In this document: piece by piece, positions 27,516 to 35,521 of the stretch | Position numbering within the stretch: position 1 is the first letter of the stretch | Layout: each line of letters starts with the position of its first letter | From: Bradyrhizobium sp. 149 | Lineage (GTDB): Bacteria; Pseudomonadota; Alphaproteobacteria; Rhizobiales; Xanthobacteraceae | DNA: 64,000 nt | Direction: 5' to 3' | Assembly: GCF_023073915.1 (NCBI RefSeq) | Contig: NZ_JADPKK010000022.1 | Coordinates: 62,001 to 126,000 of the forward strand | Made by a program: the position numbers and the translations under genes | The notes under the pieces: generated by a model | Database searches by the model: none | What the model was told of the DNA's origin: nothing | Seen by the model: the letters and a program-made list of their open reading frames with translations, nothing else

Positions 27516-27567
27516 CCTCTGCGCTTTGGCCTGCCTCACCATGGAAGGTCCAGCCCGTCGCAACTCA

Positions 27568-27598
27568 GGAAAACTATCCTTAAATCAACAGGTTTTCC
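27568..27598. promoter_or_regulatory. Inverted repeat upstream of the S24-type repressor
   Basis: GGAAAAC (27568-27574) and GTTTTCC (27592-27598) are exact inverted arms separated by 17 bases, about 50 bases before the repressor start. It is a candidate autoregulatory operator. Confidence 0.4.
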
Positions 27599-27663
27599 GT
27601 TTTTCGCGCAAGGGGCCGTGGCTAAGTCTTGAGTTCGGAGGGGGGCGCCATTACGGTCGCGCC

Positions 27664-27679
27664 CGGGTTTTAACACCCG
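27664..27679. promoter_or_regulatory. Near-palindrome upstream of the DUF952 gene
   Basis: CGGGTTTTAACACCCG has perfect CGGGT/ACCCG arms and two internal mismatches. It lies 45 bases before the GTG start at 27724, in the intergenic region shared with the divergent S24-type repressor. Its function is not shown. Confidence 0.35.
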
Positions 27680-27723
27680 CAAGGGACGAAAAAACGCAAG
27701 AAACTCAAAGGGCTCCGCAAGCG

Positions 27724-28068
27724 GTGGTCAAGATCTACAAAATCTGTCCGGCCTCGGCCTGGCGCGAGGCGGAGCGGGAGGGTGTCTACCGCGGCAGCGC
27801 GGACGATTCGCGCGACGGATTCATCCATTTCTCGACCGCCGCCCAGGTTCCCGAGACGTTGCGCAAGCATTATTTCGGGCAGCGCGCGCTGTTCCTGGTC
27901 GAGGTCGACGGCGATGCGCTCGGTAGCGAATTGCGCTGGGAGCGTTCGCGCAATGAGGAGCTGTTTCCGCATCTCTATGGCGAGCTCGATCTCGGCGCGG
28001 TGATTGCGGTGGTGAACCTCAACACGCGCTCCGACGGCGGCCATGATGTTCCGGAGCTTGCCCCGTGA
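27724..28068 (+). CDS. DUF952 domain protein
   Basis: A 114-residue protein of DUF952: VVKIYKICPASAWREAEREGVYRGSADDSRDGFIHFSTAAQVPETLRKHYFGQ, then LFLVEVDGDALG and FPHLYGELDLGAVIAVVNL. The fold is distantly like ADP-ribosyltransferases but no activity is established. GTG at 27724 is the most likely start. Its TGA overlaps the GTG start of pyrD (GTGA), so the two are translationally coupled, an arrangement typical of alphaproteobacteria. Confidence 0.85.
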   Translation: MVKIYKICPASAWREAEREGVYRGSADDSRDGFIHFSTAAQVPETLRKHYFGQRALFLVEVDGDALGSELRWERSRNEELFPHLYGELDLGAVIAVVNLNTRSDGGHDVPELAP

Positions 28069-29162
28069 TCCGCGCTTTTGATGCTCTTTCGCTGCCCGTG
28101 TTGCGCTGGCTCGACCCGGAGGATGCGCATCGCCTCGCGATCCAGGGCCTGCGCTTCCTGCCGCCGGGCAAGCCGCACGCGGATGATCCCAAGCTCGCAG
28201 TGCGTGCCTTCGGGCTCAACTTCCCCAATCCGATCGGCATGGCGGCGGGCTTCGACAAGAGCGCCGAAGTGCCGGATGCGCTGCTGCGGCTCGGCTTCGG
28301 CTTCGTCGAGATCGGCTCGGTGACGCCGAAGCCGCAAAGCGGCAATCCGCGGCCGCGGCTGTTTCGCCTCGAGCGCGACGCGGCCGTCATCAACCGCATG
28401 GGCTTCAACAATGACGGGGCGGAGACAGCACTGCGCCGGCTCGCGGCACGCGCTCAGCACGGCGGCATCGTCGGCGTCAATGTCGGCGCCAACAAGGATT
28501 CGCCTGATCGGGTCAATGATTACGTCAAGCTGATCGAGACCTTTGCCCCGGTGGCGAGCTATTTCACCGTCAACGTTTCCTCGCCGAACACGCCGGGCCT
28601 GCGCAATCTGCAGGAAGGCGCGCTGCTCGACGATCTCCTCGCCAGGGTGATCGACGCGCGCGAGCGGGTACGCCAGAAGGCCGGCGACACGCCGGTGCTG
28701 CTCAAGATCGCGCCGGATCTCAGCCTCGCCCAGCTCGACGACGTCGTGCAGGTCGCGCGCTCGCGCCGGGTGGACGGCATGATCGTGTCGAACACCACGA
28801 TCGCGCGGCCGAGCACGCTGCGCGAGGAGATGCGCGCGAAGGAGCAGGGCGGCCTGTCCGGCCGGCCGCTGTTCCGGCTGTCGACGCGGATGGTCGCCGA
28901 GACCTATGTGCGCGTCGAAGGCGCATTCCCCCTGATCGGCGTCGGCGGCGTGGACTCGGGCGGCGCCGCGCTGACGAAAATCCGCGCCGGCGCGAGCCTG
29001 ATCCAGCTCTATTCCTCGCTGGTCTACAAGGGCCTCGGCCTCGTCGACGAGATCAAACGCGACCTCACCTCGACGCTGTTGCGGACGGGACGGGATACGT
29101 TATCCGAGATCGTCGGCGCCGATGCCGCGACGCTGACGGCGGAAGACTGGCCGGGGATGTAA
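28065..29162 (+). CDS. pyrD: Dihydroorotate dehydrogenase (quinone), class 2
   Basis: Oxidises dihydroorotate to orotate in pyrimidine synthesis, passing electrons to the membrane quinone pool. At 365 residues with an N-terminal amphipathic region (IRAFDALSLPVLRWLDPEDAH) it is class 2. FMN and substrate motifs include NPIGMAAGFDKSAEVPDALL, INRMGFNNDG and YFTVNVSSPNTPGLRNLQ, where serine is the class 2 base. GVGGVDSGGAALTKIRAGASLIQLYS binds the flavin phosphate. It starts with GTG overlapping the DUF952 stop. Confidence 0.96.
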   Translation: MIRAFDALSLPVLRWLDPEDAHRLAIQGLRFLPPGKPHADDPKLAVRAFGLNFPNPIGMAAGFDKSAEVPDALLRLGFGFVEIGSVTPKPQSGNPRPRLFRLERDAAVINRMGFNNDGAETALRRLAARAQHGGIVGVNVGANKDSPDRVNDYVKLIETFAPVASYFTVNVSSPNTPGLRNLQEGALLDDLLARVIDARERVRQKAGDTPVLLKIAPDLSLAQLDDVVQVARSRRVDGMIVSNTTIARPSTLREEMRAKEQGGLSGRPLFRLSTRMVAETYVRVEGAFPLIGVGGVDSGGAALTKIRAGASLIQLYSSLVYKGLGLVDEIKRDLTSTLLRTGRDTLSEIVGADAATLTAEDWPGM

Positions 29163-29171
29163 GCCAAGCGG

Positions 29172-30497
29172 CTAGTGCTTCGAAAACGTCTTCCTGAATT
29201 GCGCCGGATAGCGCGCGGCCTGCAGGCCGCCGCGCGAGACGTAGGAGGCAATCAGCGCGCTCCACAGTCCGGCATTGCCGAACGATTGCAGCGCCCACCA
29301 TGCGGCGAGGAAGATCGCGAGCGAGGTCAGCATCAGATTGCGCATCTCGCGCGCCCAGGTCGCGCCGATATAGATGCCGTCGAAGCCGAAGGCGAACACG
29401 CCGGGAATGGGGGCGAGCACGACGAACGGCAGGAATTCCCGCGCGCTGCGGCGGACGGCCTCGCTCGCCGTCATGAAATCGATCAGGTGCGGTCCGAACG
29501 AAGCGAACAGCGCGGACACGACCAGCGCGAAGCCGAGCCCCCACAGCAGCACCAGCCGGGTGGAATCCGCGAATCCCTTGGCGTCGCGTGCACCAAGCGT
29601 GCGGCCGCAAAGCTGCTGGGCTGCGTTGGCAAGACCATCAAGAAAGAAGGCGCTGACCAGCAAGAAGTTGTTGAGCACGGAATTGGCGGCCAGCGTGACG
29701 TCGCCGGCCCGCGCGCCCTTGGCGGTGAAAAACAAGAACACGGCGATCAGCGCCGCGGTGCGGATCAGGATGTCGGAGTTCACCGCCAGCAGCCGCATCA
29801 GCTTGGCCCGGTCGAACAGGGCCGCGTATGGCACCGCGAACCCACCGTCCGCATAGCGCCGACAGACGATCAGGCCGAGTCCGAATCCGACCGCTTCAGA
29901 CAGCAGCGCCGCGATCGCAGCACCCGCGATGCCGGTATCGCAGACCAGCACCAGCAGGATCGTCGCCGCCGCGTTGACGAGATTGATGACGACCTGGAGC
30001 GCGAGCGCCGGATTGGCGCGGGCCTGGCCGACCAGCCAGCCGAGGATGACATAGTTGGCAAGCGCCAGCGGCGCCGACCAGATCCGGACCACGAAGTAAG
30101 TTTTCGCCGCGTGCGTGACGCCTTCGCTGCCGCCCATCAGGTCGAACAGCACGGCGGCCAGCGGCAGTTGCAGCGCGATCAGGGCTATGCCGATCAGGCC
30201 GGCGACGATGAAGCCACGCACCAGGATCGCGGTCAGCTCGCCTGTCTCTCCGGCGCCGAGCGCCTGCGCCGTAAAGGCGAGCGTGCTCATGCGCAGGAAG
30301 CCGAACAGCCAGAACAGGCAATCGAAGATGACGGAGGCGATGGCGACGCCGCCGAGCAGCGCGGCATCGTCCAGCCGTCCGATCGCGGTGGTCGAGACCA
30401 CGCCGATCAGCGGCGTGGTGAGGTTGGCGACCATCGCGGGGCCTGCGATGGCGAAGACCTGACGGGAACCGATCTTCAAGTGAACGGGTGCGTGCAT
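29172..30497 (-). CDS. MATE family efflux transporter (DinF-like)
   Basis: A 441-residue inner-membrane exporter with twelve predicted helices. FAIAGPAMVANLTTPLIGVVSTTAIGRLDDAALLGGVAIAS at the start and FLRMSTLAFTAQALGAGETGEL are characteristic of the DinF branch of MATE proteins. It starts one base after the stop of the MBL hydrolase gene on the same strand, so expression is coupled. This is the second MATE gene in the window and is not a close copy of the first. The substrate is unknown. Confidence 0.88.
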   Translation of the reverse strand: MHAPVHLKIGSRQVFAIAGPAMVANLTTPLIGVVSTTAIGRLDDAALLGGVAIASVIFDCLFWLFGFLRMSTLAFTAQALGAGETGELTAILVRGFIVAGLIGIALIALQLPLAAVLFDLMGGSEGVTHAAKTYFVVRIWSAPLALANYVILGWLVGQARANPALALQVVINLVNAAATILLVLVCDTGIAGAAIAALLSEAVGFGLGLIVCRRYADGGFAVPYAALFDRAKLMRLLAVNSDILIRTAALIAVFLFFTAKGARAGDVTLAANSVLNNFLLVSAFFLDGLANAAQQLCGRTLGARDAKGFADSTRLVLLWGLGFALVVSALFASFGPHLIDFMTASEAVRRSAREFLPFVVLAPIPGVFAFGFDGIYIGATWAREMRNLMLTSLAIFLAAWWALQSFGNAGLWSALIASYVSRGGLQAARYPAQFRKTFSKH

Positions 30498-30498
30498 G

Positions 30499-31233
30499 TC
30501 AGAACACGAGCACCATGCCGTCTTCGGCGGCGAGATGGGCGATGTCGTGGAGGCGCGACAGCACGTCTTCGCTCATATGGGTGAGCACGAGGCGTTTTGC
30601 GCCGATTTCGGGAAGATGCTGTTCCAAGGTCTTCAGGCTGAGATGGTTCTTGACCACCTTCTCGTACATATAGGCTTCCGCGATGAAAAGGTCCGCGCCA
30701 TGCGCCAGCGGAATGAGCGTCTCCGTCCATTCGGTATCGGCGCTGTAGGCCAGCGTGCGGCCTTCGGCTTCGATGCGATAGGCGACGAACGGTCCGCCGG
30801 ATTCGCCGTGCACGACGGGATAGGGCGTCACCGTCACCGGGCCGAAGCTTTGGCTCTGCTCGGGCGCGAGCTCGATGACGGACAGCTCGAAGCGTTGTTT
30901 CGTCTTCGAGGAGTGCTCGAACAGAGCCTCCATCACCGCACGCAGCCGCGTCTCGATGCCTTTGGGGCCAGCGATCGTGAGCGGCCGCGTCCGCCGGGAG
31001 AATTGCGCGTCGAGCAGGACAAACGGCAGTCCGGCAAAATGGTCGCCGTGGAAATGCGTGATCAGGATGAGATCGATTTCATTGCGGTCGATCTCGAGCC
31101 GCTTCAGCGCCGGCAGAGCCGACGCGCCGCAATCGATCAGGAAGTTGGCCTCGCGTCCCAAGACGTGGAAGCAGGTGTTGAGCCTGCCGCCGGATCCGAA
31201 GGCGTCGCCGCAGCCGACAAAGCGCAATTGCAT
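30499..31233 (-). CDS. MBL-fold metallohydrolase (RNase Z/phosphodiesterase-like)
   Basis: A 244-residue zinc hydrolase. The canonical ligand motif THFHGDHFAGLP is present, along with VVHGESGGPFVAY, AYSADTEWTETL and VLTHMSE (final His). It resembles the RNase Z / PqqB / phosphodiesterase branch, but lacks the exosite arm that RNase Z uses to grip tRNA. It sits between a small membrane protein and a MATE exporter in a three-gene minus-strand operon, so it may modify a compound that the exporter handles. Confidence 0.82.
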   Translation of the reverse strand: MQLRFVGCGDAFGSGGRLNTCFHVLGREANFLIDCGASALPALKRLEIDRNEIDLILITHFHGDHFAGLPFVLLDAQFSRRTRPLTIAGPKGIETRLRAVMEALFEHSSKTKQRFELSVIELAPEQSQSFGPVTVTPYPVVHGESGGPFVAYRIEAEGRTLAYSADTEWTETLIPLAHGADLFIAEAYMYEKVVKNHLSLKTLEQHLPEIGAKRLVLTHMSEDVLSRLHDIAHLAAEDGMVLVF

Positions 31234-31254
31234 CGGCGGCTCGCTCCCAAATCC

Positions 31255-31557
31255 TTACCTGCGGGGCGCGCCGAAAACGCGCATCAGCAGCCAGATCGGA
31301 ATTACGATGACGGCGCCGAGCAGGAAGTAGCGCCACAGCCAGTTCACGGTGTCGAAGCCGAGATCCCACAAACGCTGGAACAAGAGACGAATGCTGTAGA
31401 TGATATTCCAGGGATCGAAGCCGATCGCCGCCAGCACGACGCCGACGAGGATCGAGAGCAGGACCAGGCGAAACGCGACCGCCAGCGGCGAGCCGCCGAG
31501 AAAGCGGTTCAGGCCGTCGCTGCGGCCGGCCGGCAAATCTCTGACGTCGTTGGTCAT
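31255..31557 (-). CDS. Small two-span membrane protein (DUF6460-like)
   Basis: A 100-residue protein with two hydrophobic segments, LAVAFRLVLLSILVGVVLAAIGF and WLWRYFLLGAVIVIPIWLLMRVF. They are separated by DPWNIIYSIRLLFQRLWDLGFDTVN. The N-terminus RDLPAGRSDGLNRFLGGSP is cytosolic. I recall this as DUF6460, without known function. The ATG at 31557 follows GAGGAG. It is 21 bases upstream of the MBL hydrolase gene and probably in its operon. Confidence 0.75.
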   Translation of the reverse strand: MTNDVRDLPAGRSDGLNRFLGGSPLAVAFRLVLLSILVGVVLAAIGFDPWNIIYSIRLLFQRLWDLGFDTVNWLWRYFLLGAVIVIPIWLLMRVFGAPRR

Positions 31558-31717
31558 CTCAAACTCCTCAGCGGATTCGACCCTATCATAGGGCACGGCG
31601 GGGGACATGGGGAACCCGCAATGGCGCGTCAATCGGCTTACGGGATTTTAATTCGGGCAAGCGGGCGAGGGGGCGCGCTGCCTTCGTGGTGGCACTCGAG
31701 CCGATCTCGCACTCTCT

Positions 31718-33379
31718 TCAAGCCTCCACCACCGCCGCCTCCGCTTTCAGCATCCTTTCCAGCGTTTCCAGCCGGTCGGCCTCGCGCGGCGGCTTGTCCC
31801 ATCGCAGCCGGCTGATGCGGGGAAAGCGCATCGCGACGCCAGATTTGTGCCGCGGCGAGCGCTGCAGCCCCTCGAAGGCGACCTCCAGCACCAGCCCCTT
31901 GTCGCCCTCGTGCACGACGTGGCGGACGGGGCCGAATTTTTCGGTGGTATTGCGACGCACGAAGCGGTCGATCTGGAGCAGCTCCTCGTCGGTGAAGCCG
32001 AAATAGGCTTTTCCGACCGGCACCAGCTCGTCGCCGCCCGCGCCTTCGGTCCAGACGCCAAAGGTATAGTCGGAATAGTAGGACGAGCGCTTGCCGTGGC
32101 CGCGCTGCGCATACATCAATACGGCGTCGATGATGTGCGGATCGCGCTTCCACTTCCACCACTGTCCCTTCGGCCGTCCCGGCAGATAGGGTGCATCGCG
32201 CCGCTTCAGCATCACGCCTTCGACGGCGTCCGCGTCGTCGCCCGCACCGGCGCTCGCGGGATCGGCGCGTGCGGCGGTCAGTGCCTCCCAGCTTGCGAAG
32301 GGGACGGTGGGCGAGAGATCGATGCGGGGATCGTCAAGTTTCCCGATGAAGGTCTCGAGCCGTTCGCGCCGCTCCGCAAACGGCAGCTCGCGTAGATCGT
32401 TCTCGTCGTCGCCGAGCAGATCATAGGCCCGCAGATGAATCGGAAACTCCTTGATGAGCTTCGGCGACACGGCCTTGCGATTGAGCCGCTGCTGCAGAAC
32501 ATTGAAACTCTGCACGCGGCCTTCGCGCAAAATCAGAAGCTCGCCGTCGATGGCGCCCGGCAGGCGCAGCGACGGCACCAGGTCCGGAAAGCTGCCGGTG
32601 ATGTCCTCGCCGGTGCGCGAATAGAGCCGCGCGGTGATGTGGCCGTGCTCGTCGCGGCCTGCGACTGCCTGCACGCGGATGCCGTCCCATTTCCATTCGG
32701 CGATGTAGTCGGCGGGATCGAGTGGTGCGAAATCGGTCTCCTCGATCGCATGCGCCAGCATCACCGGGCGGAACGGTGCGGGATCGCGATTGACCGGTTT
32801 TTCGCCGCGGCCTTCCAGCCAGGCGAACAGGTCGAGATAGGGCGGGCTGAGACCGGGCCAGATCAGCTCGACCTCATGCGGGTCCTTGTCGCCGAGTGCC
32901 GCGGCCGCGGTCTTGGCCAGGCGCGCGGAGATGCCGATGCGCAACGCGCCGGTGACGAGCTTCAGAAGCGCCCAGCGTCCGGTCTCATCCAGCTCGTCGA
33001 GCCAGCGTTCGAGTTGCTTTGGCAGATCGGTCTTGCCGAGCGTGCGCAGGGTGGTAACGACCTCGGTCAGTGTTGGGGGAGGTGGGTTGTTGTGAGCGGC
33101 CATCGCCGCTTTCGGCCACATCAGCGCCACCGTCTCCGAGAGGTCGCCGACATAATCGTAACTCAGCCCGAACAGCACCGGATCGGTGCGCGATGCGATC
33201 AGGTCGCGGATCAGCGCGGGCTTTGCGTGCTTGAAGCTGAGCGCGCCGGTCAGCGCCGCCAGGGCATAGCCGCGGTCGGGATCGGCGACCTCGCGAAAAT
33301 AGCCGGTGATCAGCCGCAGCTTGTTGTTGCGGCCGGGCTCGTAGGCGAGGCGGTCGAGAAGTTCGGCGAAGCGGTTCAT
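31718..33379 (-). CDS. ATP-dependent DNA ligase, ligase-associated damage-response type
   Basis: A 553-residue ATP-dependent ligase. The nucleotidyl-transferase motif EWKWDGIRVQ places the AMP-accepting Lys at 230. An N-terminal DNA-binding domain (1-200, ending GLSPPYLDLFAWLEGRGEKP), EGVMLKRRDAPYLPGRPKGQWWKWKR (motifs IV-V) and a C-terminal OB domain complete it. This is the stand-alone ligase that travels with an MBL exonuclease, an Lhr helicase and a PdeM phosphoesterase, not the Ku-linked LigD. The ATG at 33379 overlaps the exonuclease stop (ATGA). All three partner genes lie within 9 kb here. Confidence 0.92.
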   Translation of the reverse strand: MNRFAELLDRLAYEPGRNNKLRLITGYFREVADPDRGYALAALTGALSFKHAKPALIRDLIASRTDPVLFGLSYDYVGDLSETVALMWPKAAMAAHNNPPPPTLTEVVTTLRTLGKTDLPKQLERWLDELDETGRWALLKLVTGALRIGISARLAKTAAAALGDKDPHEVELIWPGLSPPYLDLFAWLEGRGEKPVNRDPAPFRPVMLAHAIEETDFAPLDPADYIAEWKWDGIRVQAVAGRDEHGHITARLYSRTGEDITGSFPDLVPSLRLPGAIDGELLILREGRVQSFNVLQQRLNRKAVSPKLIKEFPIHLRAYDLLGDDENDLRELPFAERRERLETFIGKLDDPRIDLSPTVPFASWEALTAARADPASAGAGDDADAVEGVMLKRRDAPYLPGRPKGQWWKWKRDPHIIDAVLMYAQRGHGKRSSYYSDYTFGVWTEGAGGDELVPVGKAYFGFTDEELLQIDRFVRRNTTEKFGPVRHVVHEGDKGLVLEVAFEGLQRSPRHKSGVAMRFPRISRLRWDKPPREADRLETLERMLKAEAAVVEA

Positions 33380-34413
33380 GCTTCGGCCTCGTCGGCGAGC
33401 GGCGTCTCGGTCTCCTCCTCGTCGCCATAGCCGACGAGATCGAGCGGCCGCGCCTGCAGACCTTTGCTTTGGCACCAATGCACCAGCGCGTCTTCCTGGC
33501 CGTGGGTAACCCAGATCTCGCCGGCGCCGGTCGCCGCGATGGTGGCGGTGAGGCCGTCCCAATCGGCGTGGTCCGAAATCACCAGCGGCAGCTCGATGCC
33601 GCGTTGCCGCGCCCGGGCGCGCACCCGCATCCAGCCGGAGGCGAATGCGGTGACGGGATCGGGAAACCGCCGGGTCCAGAGATCGGATGTCGCCGAGGGC
33701 GGCGCCAGCGTGATGGTGCCGGCAAGCGCGGCCTTCTTCACGCCCTTCACCGGCCGGAGCTCGCCGAGTTCGATCCCGCGGCTCTGATAGTAATGCGTGA
33801 TCTTCTCCATCGCGCCATGCAGATAGATCGGCGCCTCGTAACCCGCCTGGCGCAGCAGTGCGATCACGCGCTGTGCTTTGCCGAGCGAATAGGCGCCGAC
33901 GAGATGTGCGCGCTCCGGAAACAGCGCCACCGACGCCAGCAGCTTTTTGACCTCGTCGGCGGCATCGCCATGGCGAAACACCGGGAGGCCGAACGTCGCC
34001 TCGGTGATGAAGACGTCGCAGGGCACCAGCTCGAACGGCGTGCAGGTCGGGTCGGGCGCGTCCTTGTAGTCGCCGGAGGCGACGATGCAGATATCCTTGC
34101 AGGTGACCGCGATCTGCGCCGAACCGAGCACATGGCCAGCGGGATGGAATTTCACCCTGATATCGCCGAGCCGGATCTCCTCGCCATAGCGGATCGCCTG
34201 CGTCGAGCCGGCAAAATTCTCGCCATAGCGCAGCCGCATCATGTCCAGCGTTTCCTGCGTCGCCAGCACCGCACCGTGGCCGGCGCGGGCATGGTCGGAA
34301 TGGCCGTGGGTGATCACGGCCCGCTCCACTGGCCGGACAGGGTCGATATGGAAGCCGCCGGGCTTGCAGCACAGGCCCGCGGCAACGGGCAGCAGGATGT
34401 CTTGTGGACGCAT
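33376..34413 (-). CDS. Ligase-associated DNA exonuclease (MBL/beta-CASP type)
   Basis: A 345-residue metallo-beta-lactamase-fold nuclease of the SNM1/CPSF73-like group. The metal site THGHSDHARAGHG (36-41 for HGHSDH), GHVLGSAQIAV, VASGDYKDAPDPTCTPFE and VISDHADWDGL are the expected metal and beta-CASP motifs. It is annotated in other bacteria as the ligase-associated DNA damage response exonuclease. The start at 34413 is 67 bases from the divergent methyltransferase start, so the two share an upstream region. The stop overlaps the ligase start by four bases. Confidence 0.92.
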   Translation of the reverse strand: MRPQDILLPVAAGLCCKPGGFHIDPVRPVERAVITHGHSDHARAGHGAVLATQETLDMMRLRYGENFAGSTQAIRYGEEIRLGDIRVKFHPAGHVLGSAQIAVTCKDICIVASGDYKDAPDPTCTPFELVPCDVFITEATFGLPVFRHGDAADEVKKLLASVALFPERAHLVGAYSLGKAQRVIALLRQAGYEAPIYLHGAMEKITHYYQSRGIELGELRPVKGVKKAALAGTITLAPPSATSDLWTRRFPDPVTAFASGWMRVRARARQRGIELPLVISDHADWDGLTATIAATGAGEIWVTHGQEDALVHWCQSKGLQARPLDLVGYGDEEETETPLADEAEA

Positions 34414-34480
34414 GCCTGTTATATAGGTTGCGCGCCCGCGTGTTCGAGTCATCCGCCCGCTTCGCTTCCTGGTTCCCCCA

Positions 34481-35407
34481 ATGCCCCTGCGCCTGTTCCT
34501 GACCTCCGGCGATCTCATGGCCGACCGCCGCTTCGAGTTCGCGCGCGACCTCCAGCTCAAGGGCGATCTGGCGGCGGCCGCCGACCTGCTGGAGCAGACC
34601 ATCGAGCTCGCGCCGAATTTCACCTCGGCCTGGTTCACGCTCGGCGAAATCCGCGCGCAACTCGGCGAGCGCGACAAGGCCATTGCGGCCTTTCGAAAAT
34701 CGCGCGAATCCGACCCGAGCGATCAGCATGGCGCTCACCTGCATCTGATGCGCCTCGGCGATGCGCAACTGTCCGGGATGCCCAAGGCCTATGTGCAGGC
34801 CTTGTTCGATCAATACGCGCCGCGCTTCGAGCACGTCCTGATCAACGATCTCGACTACCGCGCGCCGTCGCTGATCTTCAAGGCGGTGGTGGCTGCCCGC
34901 GTCGCCGCGAAGAAGCCCGCCCTGTTCAAGCGCGCCATCGATCTCGGATGCGGTACGGGGCTGGCGGCCGCCGCCTTCGCAAAACAGGTCGACCAGTTCA
35001 TCGGTATCGATCTGTCGCCCGGCATGATCAAGGAGGCGCGAGCAACCGCGCTCTATGCCGAGCTCGAAGTCGCCGACATGATCGAAGGCCTGCGCACCAG
35101 GACTGACGCGAGTGCGAACCTCGTCGTCGCCGCGGACGCGTTCGTCTACCTCCCCGATCTCGCGCCGGTGCTCGGCGAAGCCAGGCGCGTGCTCGCGCCC
35201 GATGGCGTGCTCGCCTTCACGCTGGAGACGCATGACGGCAGCGGCATCGTTCTCGGTGAAGGCCTGCGTTATGCCCATTCGGCGGAATATGTGCGCGATG
35301 CGATGGGGAAGGCCGGCCTCAAGCTCCTCACCTTGGAGCAGGCCTCGCCACGCATCGAGAACAACGAGCCGGTGCGCGGCCTCGTCGTGGTCGCCGAGAA
35401 AACTTGA
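34481..35407 (+). CDS. TPR-containing class I SAM methyltransferase
   Basis: A 308-residue fusion. An N-terminal tetratricopeptide region (FEFARDLQLKGDLAAAADLLEQTIELAPNFTSAWFTLGEIRAQLGERDKAIAAFRKS) precedes a Rossmann methyltransferase. Its SAM site is AIDLGCGTGLAAAAFAKQ and its acidic ribose-binding strand is FIGIDLSPGMIKEA. A QLFDQYAPRFE linker is typical of this family. The target is unknown. It is divergent from the ligase-associated exonuclease with a 67-base gap, and thus lies inside the split repair gene set. Confidence 0.85.
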   Translation: MPLRLFLTSGDLMADRRFEFARDLQLKGDLAAAADLLEQTIELAPNFTSAWFTLGEIRAQLGERDKAIAAFRKSRESDPSDQHGAHLHLMRLGDAQLSGMPKAYVQALFDQYAPRFEHVLINDLDYRAPSLIFKAVVAARVAAKKPALFKRAIDLGCGTGLAAAAFAKQVDQFIGIDLSPGMIKEARATALYAELEVADMIEGLRTRTDASANLVVAADAFVYLPDLAPVLGEARRVLAPDGVLAFTLETHDGSGIVLGEGLRYAHSAEYVRDAMGKAGLKLLTLEQASPRIENNEPVRGLVVVAEKT

Positions 35408-35521
35408 GTCTAGGCGCTACAGGCGACGCTTTGGGCGTGATTGCACCGCAAAGCTGTGACTTCCCACTTGCGACACGGGCCGCGATGCCAGCACAATGTC
35501 CCCGCTAGGGAGAACCAAACA

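Noticed and set aside
31718..35278. A single 1186-codon open frame covering ligase, exonuclease and part of the methyltransferase locus
   Set aside because: The frame is open only because of high GC. The ligase starts at 33379 with the correct N-terminal domain, and the exonuclease is in another frame with its own motifs.
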